A stretch of DNA of 64,000 bases from Phaseolus vulgaris (lineage: Eukaryota; Streptophyta; Magnoliopsida; Fabales; Fabaceae). This document shows positions 36,801-51,100 of this stretch, piece after piece. Each line of letters begins with the position of its first letter. Position 1 is the first letter of the stretch. The notes under the pieces were generated by a model. The model saw only the letters and a list, made by a program, of their open reading frames with translations, was not told where the DNA came from and did no database searches. The position numbers were made by a program, and so were the translations under genes. Location of the stretch: NCBI RefSeq assembly GCF_000499845.2, contig NC_023749.2:6171030-6235029 (forward strand), read 5' to 3'.

Positions 36801-39800
36801 CAACTACAAAAAGTGTCATATGCTATCAATTAGCCTACAAAAAGTGTTTATATAAACTGCCTGCATTGTCATATGCTGTTCAGAACTGACTTAGATGATA
36901 GGTTATATGTACTACCCTTTCTTTAATGACCATATGTATGACCCTTTTGGGCTTTATTTTCCTTTCTGTGATTAATTTCCTTTACAATATGCAGATTTTG
37001 TTTTGTATCTTCTCCTTTCTTGCTTAAGAACTGAGAATCAAGTGTAGAAGTTACTGTTGATAAAAATATCTATCTGCAACTACTTTTTATTGTTGGTTTC
37101 CTAATCCCTGTATGTTTCTCTCCATCATCTACTAGGACATCTGTGATCGTGTTGTGAAAGAGTTGGAGATATTAGGTGTTTCAAGGTCTGTTGGCACTAC
37201 GATGCCTGGTGATGTTAAAGTACCCAATGAAGCTAAAGTAGGGCGTGAGTTGAGCAGGTTGAATGAGTCCAATGAGATGGCAAGTGATGGTGGTGCCAAC
37301 AGGCAAGCTGATAAGGGATCAAAGAAGAAAAAGGGGAAAGCCACAGGGAATGCAGTAGTAAATATATCTGAAAGTGGTGCAGATAACCAGGAACAGACAT
37401 TAACAAAATCTAAGAGAGGCCAGAAAAAAGGTAAGGATACATCTGCACAAACGGCTGATTCGAAGACAGGTTCTAGGAAAGAATTGCTTAAAATAAAAGA
37501 GGAAGATCTCAGTCCCTCAGAAGAATGGATCATGCAGAAAATTACAGCATTGGTTTCTGATTTTGAAGAACAAGGTCTGTTGACTTAGCTATCAATTTTG
37601 TTCTTTCTCACATATATATTTTACCCATTGTTCTTAAATGTAGTGATATAAATTGATAGGTATAGATGATCCTGAAATAATTCTCAGGCCTTTGGCTAAC
37701 CAATTAAGGCCTACAATAATCAGTTCTTGGATGGAGAAAAAGAAGTCACTGCTTACAAACAATGCAGACAGAATAAAACGTTTGCTTGATAATCTGCAGA
37801 AGAAACTTGATGAGGTTTGACTGCTAAAATTTCTTTTTTGTTTTTTGTTTTTACTGCTTCCACTATTGTCTTGTCACTCTTCTAGACATGTAAAATTAAA
37901 ATTAGTATGTACAATTCTCAATGTTGATTGTTTTCTTTTTTGGCAGTCTTTCTTAAACATGCAGCTGTATGAAAAAGCCTTAGAGTTGTTTGAAGATGAT
38001 CAATCAACTTCTGTAAGTTTGATTCAGTTATTTGGAATTTTGTGGTGTCATTGATGACCAAAATAAGTTAATTCTTATTTGATGGCCAGGTTGTTTTGCA
38101 TAGGCATTTACTAAGAACAGTAGCAGCTCCTATGGTGGATTTGCTTCTTCGTAACCTGGTATTATATCCAACCCTTTGTTAATGTTTCATGAGGTTTAAT
38201 AAGATCTAAATCTTACTCTGGATTATCATCTGCAGGATGAGCACAACAAATTAAAGAATGGACTAGATGTGCAGGAAGCTCCAAATTCTGAATTTGTTTC
38301 ACTCAGTCCTGCAGACAGAACTGCAATTGTAAGAACAAGGCTCTAAATAGTATTTGGCAATATTATATGCATCACATTTCTTTTTTTTAGCGAACAAATT
38401 TTGTATCAGTCTCATATTTTTGTTGAAGATCACTATTTTGAAGGAGCACATAGAATGACATCATCTTTTATTTATTATTTTCTTTTGCAGTCTAAGAGTT
38501 TTCCAGGAGCTCTTGCAAACAAGGCTCTTTCTGTTGTTGAATCATTGGAAGGAAAGGTTAGCATTTTTATTCCGAAACACTTCTCATTTTAAGGTTTTTT
38601 GTATAGGTTTAACTGACTTTTCAGTTCTCAACAAAGACTGCTTGTTGGCTGGAATTGGGTCTATTTGGAAAAATATAAAATTTTCTGTGAGAAGAATAAG
38701 AAGAAAATGAAGAAATTAACTTGTCCATAACCTAAAATTAGCTTATGCACAAGTTAGAATAAGAAATTTAGAAAAACTGTATGAGAAAGTTTTTACAAAT
38801 TAACTCATGCATGAACTAAATCTTAGCATATAGAGAAACTAATTTCAATTATTCCTCTTATTTTTCTTCTCTTTTAAAATTAGCTTATAGAGGGAAGCTT
38901 GTCCAATCAGGCATATTGTTTTGTATTATTTCATAAAAGTATAACTCATATTTGAATATTCAATACAACAGAGTATGGAGACATTCATGGCTGCGTTTAG
39001 AATGGTTACAGAAGAGAGGTAATGAGTCTATATTTGTCTGTAGAACTTTATCATTGATTTTACGTCCAGCTCTTCTGTCCTGATGTGAACCCTAATACAT
39101 AGTTTGATCACTAATTTTTCCAGTGGGCTGCCTTTGAAAAAGCTTGACAAGAAACTAGAAAGAACACTCTTACATTCATATCGTAAGGTATATGTTTACA
39201 TTTATTAAAAAATTTACTAGAATTTAGTGAGGCTAGATTCTTATTCAAATATTGTTGATGCTGGTTATGGCATTAACACGGAATGGTTCAAAGAGAATTT
39301 GAGAAGAAATATATGATATTATCTGTGCACTAAATCAAAGTGTGAAAGAGGTATTTATAGTACAGCTGTCATAGTGGCATAGTGACATCGAGTTAACTAC
39401 CCACTAATTTACCTGAGAGTCAGGCAAAGAACTGCTCTCTTATACAATTCTCCACCCCTAGCCCACAAACTCAAGGTGGATGAGACTTAGAATAAGGCTA
39501 ATGTATCTTGAGTTTGTCTTAAGATGCTTCAGCCTTACTCTGAGCTGGGATGTGCTGAACAGCCAGTTGCTTGGCAGGAAAATGACAAAGAACAGGTCAA
39601 TCTTTTTGAGCTTAGTGAGTATGGAGAATCGGGTTTTGATCAAGTGAGATAACACTCTTCTGTCGCAGTAGACAATAGTTGAAAAGGACACTCCAAGCAT
39701 AGGTAGTAATGTTTCAAGCCACAATTTCTGCTGTCACTTGGACAAGGCTGCGATGTGGCTACCACTTAATGCTTACTGGACGGGACCACCGGCCCAAAGT

Positions 39801-42800
39801 TTTAGTGCAAACATTAAAGGTTTACACCTTGTTGTATAATATAATTTGGTGATATATCTAGTCAACTTGGAATTTCTAACACACCTCCCATATTGAGAAC
39901 TACAGATCTCGAGCATGAATAGATATTTATAGAAGGTCCACTAATGACCCAATAGTGGGTAGGACCTTGTAAAATAAAATTTGTATTCGCTTATATACTT
40001 TAACTTAGTCATTTCTCTAATCAGTGTGGGTCTGAGAACAATTACAATGATTCTTACAATGATTCAATCCTAATTATTAAATGAATAAAAATCCTAAGTT
40101 AACTCCTAAAATTGCTCCTAATTTTATTTTGCCATACGTACATGTATGCTATCCACCCCTATATTATGAATTCGAGTTCTCACTCTTAGAGAGACATTCT
40201 CTTCTCTTCCTCATTCACTCATTTAGCTTCTTTTATAATTGTTTATTCCTTTCAAATATTATTTCTTAAAGTTGTTTATTTTCAATTTGATTAAAATTTT
40301 AAAATTTGCATCTTTATACTTGATATCAAATTGGTGATAACTTCTTTAGATCAAACCATGAGTTTAATGTTTGTTATAATCTTTGTTAATCTTAATTTTA
40401 GTTTAATTTTTAAAATATAAATTGACACACCATATCAATTGGGATATGTATTCATTTACATAATTTATTTTCAAAGTTTTCTAGCGAATTTTAAATTCTT
40501 ATGTATTTAATATTTCCTGTCTAATAAAATAAAATATTCTTTGTTAATAGTGAAATAATCCATTGGTCATTTTAATTTCTTTTACTCGTAAATAGTTTTT
40601 CTCTGATTTAAACATACATGTGCAATGGATGAGAAATTTGCTAGCTGCCACTACGAACATCTAAGATATTCCAACAAGAAAACATTAAGTCAGTTGCAAT
40701 TTATAGTTAACTGATCCTTTCTGGTTTAGTTTATCCTTATAATTAATTGTTATTTCAACATGATTTGCTATTCTTTCAGTTAATTTCCCTTATATTAGAT
40801 ATATTTTTTTATACTTCTTAATTGAAAGTCTCCCTAATATTAGTTAGTGAAGCAATTCCACATAAAACTCAGTCAATTTTGCAGCGATACCCTACAATTT
40901 GGTTGTTCTTAAACTGTGTGCCTTCTATCATTGTTATTAAACAGGAATTGACATCTCAAGTTTCTGCTGAAACTGACCCTGTATCACTTCTAGCAAAAGT
41001 TGTTTCTTTACTTTATATCCAGGTAACTAAAGCTTTTTTTTTCGTTCCCACCTTCCTTTGTCTATTAATAAACATGAATACCTGTATGAATAGGTTTACC
41101 ACAAAGCTCTTCAAGCTCCTGGAAGGGCCATTTCCGTTGCCATTTCTCATTTAAGGGTATGTTCTTTCTGTCAATTGATTTAGTTGTGCATCAAATCTCA
41201 ACTACTAAGTGATATAAAATCAAATATATGTCAGGCGGTTGCACAAATCAGACTAAAGATAATAATGATAAATGGGCGCCAACCTAGGAATTAGTTTTTT
41301 TTTATACTACTTCCAGTAAATAATAATTTTCTATTTCTTGGTTCCTGTGAAAGCACTGGCGACACTTTGATCCTTAAAAAGCGGGACACTTCAATCCTAA
41401 GCGTTCCATAAAAATAATATTTAGGTACTGTTTATTGATTTTTTTTCTTCAGGGACTAATTTGGGTTGAATTAACTCTTTCAAGACTCGATGATTGACTG
41501 TCTACTCTGTTTTGGGGGGTCGGGGGGCTAGCTTTATTATTTTTTTCATAATTGTGACCTCATGGTCTACCAGCTGCTGCAGTGTGACATCCCAGTTTAA
41601 CTTTCTTCTAGGTTTGGTCGAGGAATAGGAATAGGTTCAAATTTGATACAGTATTAACGTTAAGTAGTAAATGTTATAACATTTTTTACACATTTTTGTT
41701 AAAAATAATTTGCAACACCTGTGTTGCTTAACACCACATACAATTAATGTTGTAGGCACATTTAGCTTTGACAATAATGTGGAATGAGAGAACCAAAAAA
41801 AGAAAAGGAATCCTCAAGATTCTAATAAAAACAATGGTTACTTGTAATTGAAAAACACTCAAATAATATATTTTTATTTACTCACTATCTAAAGCTGAAT
41901 AGCCTAGGACACCCTAAAGGGCTAAAGGAGTGTTCAAAAGTGATGAGGGGAAGTAATCTAAATAAACCCTACTTATTTCCATTCTGCATACAGTTAGTTT
42001 GTGAGGTTGACTGCAACCCAGTCCTTGTAATTGTAACTAACAATTTTTCGGAACTTCTCCATCTTTTAACTAACAATTTAATATGTATTAATTGTCAGGA
42101 CAAGGTAGACGAGTCGGCATGCAAGATTTTAACTGATTATCAAACTGCCACAGTCACTCTTTTGACACTATTGGCAGCTTCACCCGGTGACGTGAGTAAC
42201 TACTAATCGTGCATTCTTTTCACATTCATGTCATATCAAGTTTCATTTATGTCTCTCGTTGAAGTAAAAAATTAAAGTAGTTCTATTTTTCGAAATGGTA
42301 TTTTATTGCTTATGCTATCAAGTTAATTTTTCTTCTGCTGCTGATTTTTTTAATAGCTAGATTATAAAGCTCTATACATACTCTTTTATAAGATTATAAA
42401 AAAGATGTAGCAGCTGAAAACACTTTATTCAGTTTTTTTATTTATTAATTAAAAACTTATCCATAATGCAAATAATCATTGAAAGCAATATTTGAAGGAC
42501 GACTTTCTCATTTTTTAGGGTGTTTGGTCTAATTTTTTTAAAAGAAATGATCACTTGTTTTTATTAATTTCTGTAGTTTTTGAAAGAACAATTGATTGTT
42601 TTCTTAAGAATAATTGATCATTTTCTTAAAAAAAATGTTTCCAAACATGCATTATTTAGATTATTTTGAATAATTGGAATAATGCAAATTGTTCATTACT
42701 TTTTTTCTTATAATTTTCTATAGGACGAGGATTGTGCATCTGATAGGATTTTGAGTAAAAGGGAGCTTCTAGAGAGCCAAATGCAGGACCTCAAAAGCTT

Positions 42801-42828
42801 GGTTTTGAGCACGACCCAAACTTCATAA
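33867..42828 (+). CDS. UFL1: E3 UFM1-protein ligase 1 homologue (20 exons, 819 residues)
   Basis: Exons: 33867-34040, 34213-34524, 34615-34881, 35555-35602, 35891-35956, 36094-36197, 36347-36440, 36517-36573, 37136-37574, 37660-37814, 37947-38012, 38090-38158, 38236-38328, 38491-38556, 38972-39018, 39124-39187, 40945-41022, 41094-41156, 42099-42191, 42724-42828. All junctions are GT-AG and keep one frame of 819 codons plus TAA, near the usual plant UFL1 length. The N-terminus (MDDELLELQRQFEFAQQAKS) and later blocks such as RYPEGKPLVTTFVHPSVIE are typical of the family. Basic tracts at about 434-442 (KGSKKKKGK) and 465-474 (KSKRGQKKGK) fit the family's lysine-rich mid-region. Known: UFL1 transfers UFM1 to targets such as ribosomal protein uL24 at the ER, with DDRGK1 and CDK5RAP3, in ribosome quality control and ER-phagy. 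It has no catalytic cysteine and works as a scaffold. Intron 16 holds a copia relic. Confidence 0.95.
35227..35310. repeat. Short tandem repeat in UFL1 intron 3 (about 34 bp, 2.4 copies)
   Basis: The unit starting CCTGCTATTGTGTCAATT begins at 35227, 35262 and 35296, the last copy being partial. It is intronic, with no effect on the coding frame. Confidence 0.85.
39230..39790 (-). mobile_element. Ty1/copia retrotransposon 3' fragment in UFL1 intron 16
   Basis: The minus strand at 39458-39780 reads as the degenerate end of a copia reverse transcriptase/RNase H region: WLETLL, LGVSFST, IVYCD, then a diverged TKHIEID-like block and an S.QL motif. Frameshifts break it. Next comes a purine tract, GGGGTGGAGA (about 39446-39455), and LTR-like DNA starting TGTATAAGAG with TATA-like CTATAAATACC near 39352-39362. 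This order (RNase H, polypurine tract, LTR) is that of a copia 3' end. The 5' part is missing, so it is a truncated, inactive relic antisense to UFL1. Confidence 0.72.
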
Positions 42829-45131
42829 TAGTTTTTAAGCCGTATTGACTACTGAGTCAAGTTTTATCCTTATGATGCACTGATTGTAGTGACCATCTGC
42901 AAAAATCTGATACGCTGCAATTTTCTAAAGTAGACAGTGCTTGGAAATTAGATTATTGTGGATATTCATTTTACTCTAATTCACATTTGCAGGAAAACTC
43001 AAACAAATATATTGTAACTTTTTTATAACTCAAAAGGTATACTGGTTTTCAGAAGTTGTGTAGACTAAACCAATTTGCAAAATGACATTTAATCATTTCA
43101 TTATTAATAATTACATAAATTTGTGTCAGTTATTTGAAATTTAAAGCAATGGCATGTTAGTTTTTTAATTAACTCAACTTGTGTAACAATTCTTTAATTT
43201 CCCACCTGCATTCGTTTTTTATTTTATTTTGAACCGATTAATTTTGCTTTGCGACATTATTTGCCGTATTTCAACTAACCATATTCGATCATTTCTAATA
43301 TTATATTTTCGTTTACTCAATTTTCATAGAAATTTAAAAACTAAATGCTAATGAACAATAATTACAATCGAAGCGTCTTTAACATGAAAATAATAAAATC
43401 CATTTCAGGAAATGACATAATTTGAAAGGATCTCAATACGGATTATATAACTCGGAAAACCGATTTTTATTCCTTTTGAATTTCATATTTGAGAATGAGG
43501 GGGCGGGAATATTAGATGGTACGCAAGGGTAATATCGAAATTTAAAAGATAATAGAGATGTAATTTGATATTTATAGGGTGTATGAAGATAAAACCTTCA
43601 ATAATAGTTACAATATCCCAATCCAGCAGTTCTTGGTAATAATACTCAATAATACCTGAACAACAGCCCTTATGAAATTGCAAAACTGGAGATCTGTTTA
43701 GTTTCTTTTAAGGTTAGAATTATTTATCCCAATCCAGCTGTATCTCGCTTTTCGAAACAATTGTAACTGAGGCTATTCGCATCTCACCGGTTTCCGAAGT
43801 TTACTTCTACTTCACGACACTTACCTCCCGCAAACTTAAACTAATATTATTATCTTCTCAACAATCTTAAGATGTCATTCAGGCGAGTACATTCCCTAAA
43901 ATAAAAAAAGGAATTTCAAATATAATAAGGTTAAATTTTAGCTAAAGTGCGAGTTATTATACTTAAATCAATGGCTGGAGTCCAATCTTAATAGTTGGAA
44001 CCAACCCTTAATCCACTATTAAGATCAAACTAAGAGTGCTGGTTTACCCTCCATTTAGAGCCACAAAAATACCGGTTGGATCATTTATCTTTGATTTAAT
44101 GTTACAGAACCGAGATGCGCAATAACAGAACCAACAACCATATGCTGAACGGAAGAAATTTCAAAATGCAATCACAAATGCTTGGCCTATTTGTCTCCCA
44201 ATTACATTCAGCAATTTAAAATTTATATTAAAACCAATTCGACTTAAAACAAAGCATATCCCTACGTCTAATAAATTAAAAGTAATGTCGTCCTCCACCT
44301 CCTCTCTATACAGCATAATTTTTAGGGTATTCAAAGTGGCCAATGAGTTTTGCATTAAATCTGGCATACTAGCATGTAATGCGTAATACACCAGCTTTAC
44401 AGAAGGTACTGTTACACCCTCACCTAAATGCAATATACAAATTCACCCCAGTGAGAGAGGATGGCATAATCTGCAGATACTTCTAAAAGGTGAAAAATAC
44501 CTTCTATTCAAATGCTTTATCAGAAGGCTGTGAAAAATATACAATATTTTTTAAATAAACTTATTCAAAATCTGTCACGCATAGACAACCATTTTTAAAT
44601 TCAAACTTTAATAATAATAAAAATAATAAAGATACATTTTTCATTAATTCAACCATATTTTAGTCAAATAATTATTTCATGCAAGAATATTCATTTATTT
44701 TTCAAAAAATTGAATAACTAGAACTTTATAAAATATCAGTTCAAAACCTTTTTTCAGCTACTGATTTTTACTCCCCACCAGTCAAATTTTAAGATATCTG
44801 ATTCTAACAGATTAAGATAAATTATTTCGGAGATATAACTCCCAGACAGTACATCCATTTCGGATTCAGGTTTTTTCCTATGTTCACTTAGCTAATGGGC
44901 AGAAAACCATGTTTGTCAGACAGCTAGGTTATCCTATGTATTCTAATTATTGTCCGTTTTAAGCCAAAGAAAATAATAATAATAATAGTAATAATAATAA
45001 TAATAATAGCTTGGATCACTAAAGCGACAGGATTGGAAGAGACGCCAAACTGAAGAATACTAATGCTGCAAAATGACTCCAAGGCATTAAATCCGTAATT
45101 GAAACTTTACAATAAAGTTTTTGTTTCCTCC
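42829..45131. other. Convergent 3' flanks of UFL1 and NOT2
   Basis: The two genes converge on this 2.3-kb gap, which should hold both 3' UTRs and poly(A) sites. No gene is recognised in between; open frames at 43483-43683 and 44161-44433 have no motif. An (AAT)n tract lies at 44972-45009. Confidence 0.55.
44972..45009. repeat. (AAT)n microsatellite
   Basis: About 12 AAT units with one AGT interruption, roughly 120 bp downstream of the NOT2 stop codon, so possibly inside its 3' UTR. Confidence 0.93.
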
Positions 45132-48100
45132 TCAATGTTGAGGCAGATGGGGTCTGTTTTCCAACATTTCATAATGAAGAACAAAATTATCCTGCAAGGA
45201 GGTTGTACATTAGAGCCTAAAAATAGAACAATACTTATTGGGGAATTAAAAAATGTATCTTGGGAACAGGAGGAGCAGTTCACGAGCACCACCGACAGAG
45301 TATAATATTTACAAAAACTAACCTTGCGGACGGTTTCAAATATGCTTGGTTCGAAACAGTGATAAGATCCTCTCTCGTATGTGTTTGTTTTAACCAGCGG
45401 CTCCATGTTGGAAACTCTTATGAACCACAAACGATGTTCTTTGTGATAAAACCAACCTCTGTTGTAACTGCGAGCAACAACCCCTATTTAGTTAAAGTTC
45501 GAATTGGGAAAACCATTTCAGAATATCAAAACCTAAGAATTTGTAAAAAATATTTTTAATTTAGGAACACTGGAACTAGATAACTGGTTAATGTACAAAT
45601 CATGCATTATTTAATTTACCACTCGTCTAATTGTTCCCAAAAAACAACAAAATAAACAAAAGGACAGATTGGGGGAGATGTGCGTACAGCTCATTGGAGG
45701 CATATAACTGTGCTTCATCTTTGGGCATGCTGCAAAAAAGATTATTTTTATATATCGGATTATAAAATACCAGGCAAGTATATGAAAAAGTAAGTGCATT
45801 CAGATTTTAGAGGCACCTGTAAAATATGTAAAACAATGTTTCCACCGAAAACTTTGAAAAGTATCCTTGCTGCATCATGCAATAGCAAAAATTAGCCCAA
45901 AGAAATGGTTTGAAAGTTAAACCTAATGTAAAAATCTCACATGTAGATCGGGTGGCTGTTTAGCAAAATAACATTGTGGCACATTAAACTCTGGATCACC
46001 CTTAGCAGGTTCATCAGACCATGGAGAACCAAAGGTCTTGTGAAGATTTTCTGATGAATTCAAATTTAACCCCAGTGTAGTAAGATCAATTCCAAGAGCA
46101 AGAGATGTAAGGTCAGGATCACTCATCCTGATCACACTTAACAAGCCAAGCAAACCAAATGGATCTGGTTGTGTGGTTTGAATAGACTTCATGCCCTGAT
46201 CCCTAAAAGATTGATTTACAGCTGACATTTGTAGGCGGAACTGCGACTGGTTTTGATGCTGTTGATATTGCTGGATAAGCTGGTCGTATGAACCCATACC
46301 AGAAACTGTATTTGGAGAATTTAAAGGCCTTAATCCAATACCAGGAGGTCCACTGGTCTAAACCAAAATACAAAAGCAATAAGAATGTCAGCACTTGGCA
46401 ATAACTGCTTCAGTGGGAAACATGTCATCTCAAGAGATAAACAAAAGAGAGGAGGGAATAGGGGCTTATTCATTATGAAACAAGCTCCCCCATTGATGAA
46501 TAAAACTTGCACCTGTGAATGATAGGTTGAATGTGAAGATGGGAAAATATCTGATCCATGCAAATGGAGAATATCCTGGTTAACAGATGAAAAAGAGACA
46601 TTGCCACTACTGACTGAAGGAGCATGCTGTTGCTGTTGTGCTCGATGTGACGAATATGTACCCCCTAAGCTGAAACCAGCCGACCTTCCCATCTGCATAT
46701 AGAAAGCATGGGAAGTTCAGAGAAATGTATATAGATGTCTAAATCTTTTTAAACAGTTCTTAGATCAATCAATGTTGTACAAAAGACAAGATTTCTAAAT
46801 CTTTTAAACATGTAGCTCACAGAGAAATGTTGAGATTGCATCATTGGTACAGCATTGTCATGAAGTTGTTCTTTCTGGTGAATATCCATAGCATAATCTG
46901 CATTACCGCCTGCCCAAAGGTAAGAAACAAATATTGAAATCAATTAAGCAACTTTGACTCAAGTATAACTCAGTAAACAACATATGTAACCAAAAATAAT
47001 TAGAAAAACACAGCTCCCATTTCCAGCTAGGCAATAAAAAATTCTTCAGTGCAAACCCTAAAAGTAGTTAATTCCCTTGAAAAATTAAGAGAGAAGAAAG
47101 CATACTCACTAAATATATAATAGATAATACAGATGCTTATCTTGAAACAGAAAGCATGGGTGCATACAAATATCAAAACTAAGTAATGAAACAACACTGA
47201 GAATGATAAAAGTACAGAGAGCAATAAAGCTAACACTGAAAGTAAACATGCATCAAATCCAGAAGACCTTCCTAATAAATAGTATAAATTTCATTGAACA
47301 ACCTCTCTGCTTAAGAAGACACTCTTTAACCTTCAAAATACAAGACATACTACACCTTTGAATCCTGGTAAAGCTGGGAAATCTTCATTCTGAATGCTAA
47401 ACTCTTGGTTTTGTTGAACAATGGGACTGACACCAAGACCCTGTTTTCTTAAAGAACCTGAAATATTTTTGCTTATACCATTATTTATTGTTTAAGGTGC
47501 ACAAATAAACCAAGCATAAAACACCATTTATCTTTTCTTACCCAACTGTCCTTGAGGCCCTCCAGCAGAACTAGGACGAGTTGTCAGTTGAGGGAAGTCG
47601 TTGAGGTCAAAAGGGGAACTGTCATTGGTATTCACATCATTCAACATTCCCATAGAGTTCAAGTTACTTACTGCTTGAACATGGCTTTGGGAAAGTGGAC
47701 CTCCAGCGCTGGGATAAGAATTTCCTAGCATTGAAATTACCTGTGGAGACCCTGGATCAAGAAAATTGTTAGGTAACAGTCTTCTCTATTAAAGGGGAAA
47801 TTTACATACTCAACATGGAGAAACATCCAAACAATTTGATCATGCAATTCATATATAACTCAATAAGCATGGGAGACATCTGATGGCAATCGATAGGAAA
47901 TCTTCAAAATGAATTACAATAAAAGATACCAACAATTAAAAATCTATAAATATGTTTGCATTCATAATAATTTCATGTCGTAACAGCCACAATCTATAAA
48001 TCCCAGAAATATTTAATTATAGTGAAACTAACATACTCCAAGTACCGAAGACTCCTTGTAATGTAAGGAGGCTGTTTCTGGATTTAAACCCAATACATGG

Positions 48101-51100
48101 TTTGCCCTCTTTTGGAAATATTGTAAACAGGGAAGGTTATATGCTCATAATTATGTTGACTATAATAGCCGTATAGTCTTGAATTTATTACTCTTCTACA
48201 AATATATGCTCCGCTTTGTAATTCAACACACATAATTCACTATATTATCTTGATCTATCTAATTTTCAAATATAAATTGCAATTGAAAGAAAACCCTAAA
48301 ATGCTCAAAATCTTACCACTAGGAATCTCAACAAGGAAAATAGTTGATGAACCTACTATATAAAATTAGGAGTTTCTATTGTTTGGTGGGCTGCCTTGCT
48401 CAAAGCAACAGCTGCAATGCCATCCACATCGCAACCTAAGGAGTCAACCCCAGACGAAATCGGAGTGGCCACCCCCAAAATATATGCTCCAACCCCAAAA
48501 TATATGCTCCGCTTTGTAATTCAACACACATAATTCACTATATTATCTTGATCTATCTAATTTTCAAATATAAATTGCAATTGAAAGAAAACCCTAAAAT
48601 GCTCAAAATCTTACCACAGGAGTCTCAACAAGGAAATAGTTGATGAACCTACTATATAAAATTAGGAGTTTCTATTGTTTGGTGGCTGCCTTGCTCAAAG
48701 CAACAGCTGCAATGACATCCACATCGCAACCTAAGGAGTCAATCCCAGCGGAATCGGAGTGGCCACCCCCAAAATATATGCTCTGCTTTGTAATTCAACA
48801 CACATAATTCACTATATTATCTTGATCTATCTAATTTTCAAATATAAATTGCAATTGAAAGAAAACCCTAAAATGCTCAAAATCTTACCACTATGAATCT
48901 CAACAAGGAAAATAGTTGATGAACCTACTCTAAAAAATTAGGAGTTTTTATTGTTTGTTGGCTGCCTTGCTCAAAGCAACAACTGCAATGCCATCCACAT
49001 CGCAACCTAAGGAGTCAACCCCGGACGGAATCGGAGTAGCCACCCCCAAAAAGGCCAGATGGCCTCTATTGCAAACTCTAGAAAACAATAAAGTGAAGAA
49101 CCACAAAAACATAGAATAAAGGGGAACCTGAAGTCTTCGCGTTCTCACGATCTCGTACAAAGGAGGAACATAGTAGCGGGGACATAAAAATGTTATGTTC
49201 TAGTAAAAAGGTAGGGAATTAAAGAGGGAATAAATAAGCATTATTAGGGGCAATTTTGTAAAACTGTTACACTAGGAAAAATGTAACTGAAAATAATTAG
49301 CAAGGGGCTTAATTGAAAAGACTTAAAATATTAAAGAACTGGATAAGAAAAAGACAAAAACATAATAGGATTGGGCTGAATTGAATGTTACATTTTATCT
49401 CAACAAATTTTCATGAAGTGAAGTTCCTCAACAAAACATAGCACCCCAAGGATTGACCAAGCGATGTGGGGCATCCCAACACCCACCACCACACCATCAG
49501 ATATCTTCTTGAACAGGCTAGCCTACCAGAATAGGCAATTTATCATGATGGAGTCCAAACTTTGATATCATGATAGGAATTAAGCACAAGAGAAGAGTCC
49601 AACCTAAAAGACTAGATCATTAAATGGGGGACTGTCATGGCTTAAGTACCAAATCATGTAGCTCATCCCACTCAATTAAGACTCCTAAAATTGTCACCCC
49701 CTTTGAGGGCTAATATCCACGACGGATTTCACTCTATTGGCATTGACCAAGTGGTAATTTTGAAACAGTTTCCTCATCTATTAGCGTTGATTTTGCATCT
49801 TAATCTAAAAAATTATATTAGAATTAGCGACAAGCGTGATTCTTTTATCCCACAGAAACCAGGTATGATTCAGGGCCCAAATGAGCTTTATGGTCCCACG
49901 TTGAAGACACTCCTACTTGCACAAAAAATTGCCACTCTCACCACAATAAGTGGTCGTACCTGCCACAATCATAAATGACAAAACCCACTCCAGCTATCCA
50001 ATCTTCGATTTGTCAACGTCTGGGCGGTGGGTCACTAGTTCAACGAGTGAGTAACTTATTGAACCACACGAACCAGTATATATTAAATATTAAATTAGAT
50101 ACACAAGATGATATATTTAAGCTATACTTTCCAAATATTAAGTTAATTAATTTGGCTTAGTGGTTTTCCCTTATCTCACAAGAGGGGCATGGGTTCGATC
50201 ACCCTCAAGACCAAAATCTTTAAATCCTTTACTTTGGACACGCTCAGCTGCACTGGTCATCAACCACAATATGAAAGGTTTGGGACAAAGCAGTTCAGCT
50301 TTGGCAGCATGTGCATGTGTAGATCACCGTTGTGAAAGGACAGTTCAATTACAGAAAATGTAAAAATAATTGATCTGGCTAGTTTATTATGTACGGTTCG
50401 GTCAAGTCACCCATTCTATATACTGCTCGAACTGGTCATATGGACCAGTTCAATCCAAGCCGACTGAAAAGATACTTAAATTGCAGCACGGCAGTTTTGG
50501 CACTTGTAGCTTCACTGAGTTTGGGGAGATAAGGGTTTACCTCTTGTTTAAGTTTTATACCAGTAAAGAAATTTATCAAGTGATAGAATAAGTTATTCTG
50601 AAATGTTGCATAGAATATAAATAAAAAAGTTACTGCTTATTGTAAGGAATCCCAAGTCAATCATTAAAAAGTCAAAAATAGAATGGCATTAGAAAAACAA
50701 ATCTGACTCTAAAAAAAACACGTGAGTTTTAAATAATATATGGCAACATGTGAGATTTGAGTGCGTCTCCCAATTCTAAACACAATCTTCCCAATAAGGC
50801 CCAATTCAAACAGGACCCACACGTCCAAACCACAACCATCTCTGTAATTTTCATTTCAAGAGATGCAAACCCAACCCACACCTGGGACTCCTAAGACACA
50901 ATATCCATGACACACAAGGTAGCCAAAACAATGTTTCTTGCGGATTTCACAATGTGATGCCATTACAATTGCCTTTCTGTCGCAGCCAATATTTAACAAC
51001 AGTAACCAGGACCTCGGCTAAGAAAGCAGATTATGTTGAGACATCCCCGATGTAACTTATGAGACTAAACTAACCTACCCTGGTGCATGAAGGCTCCACG

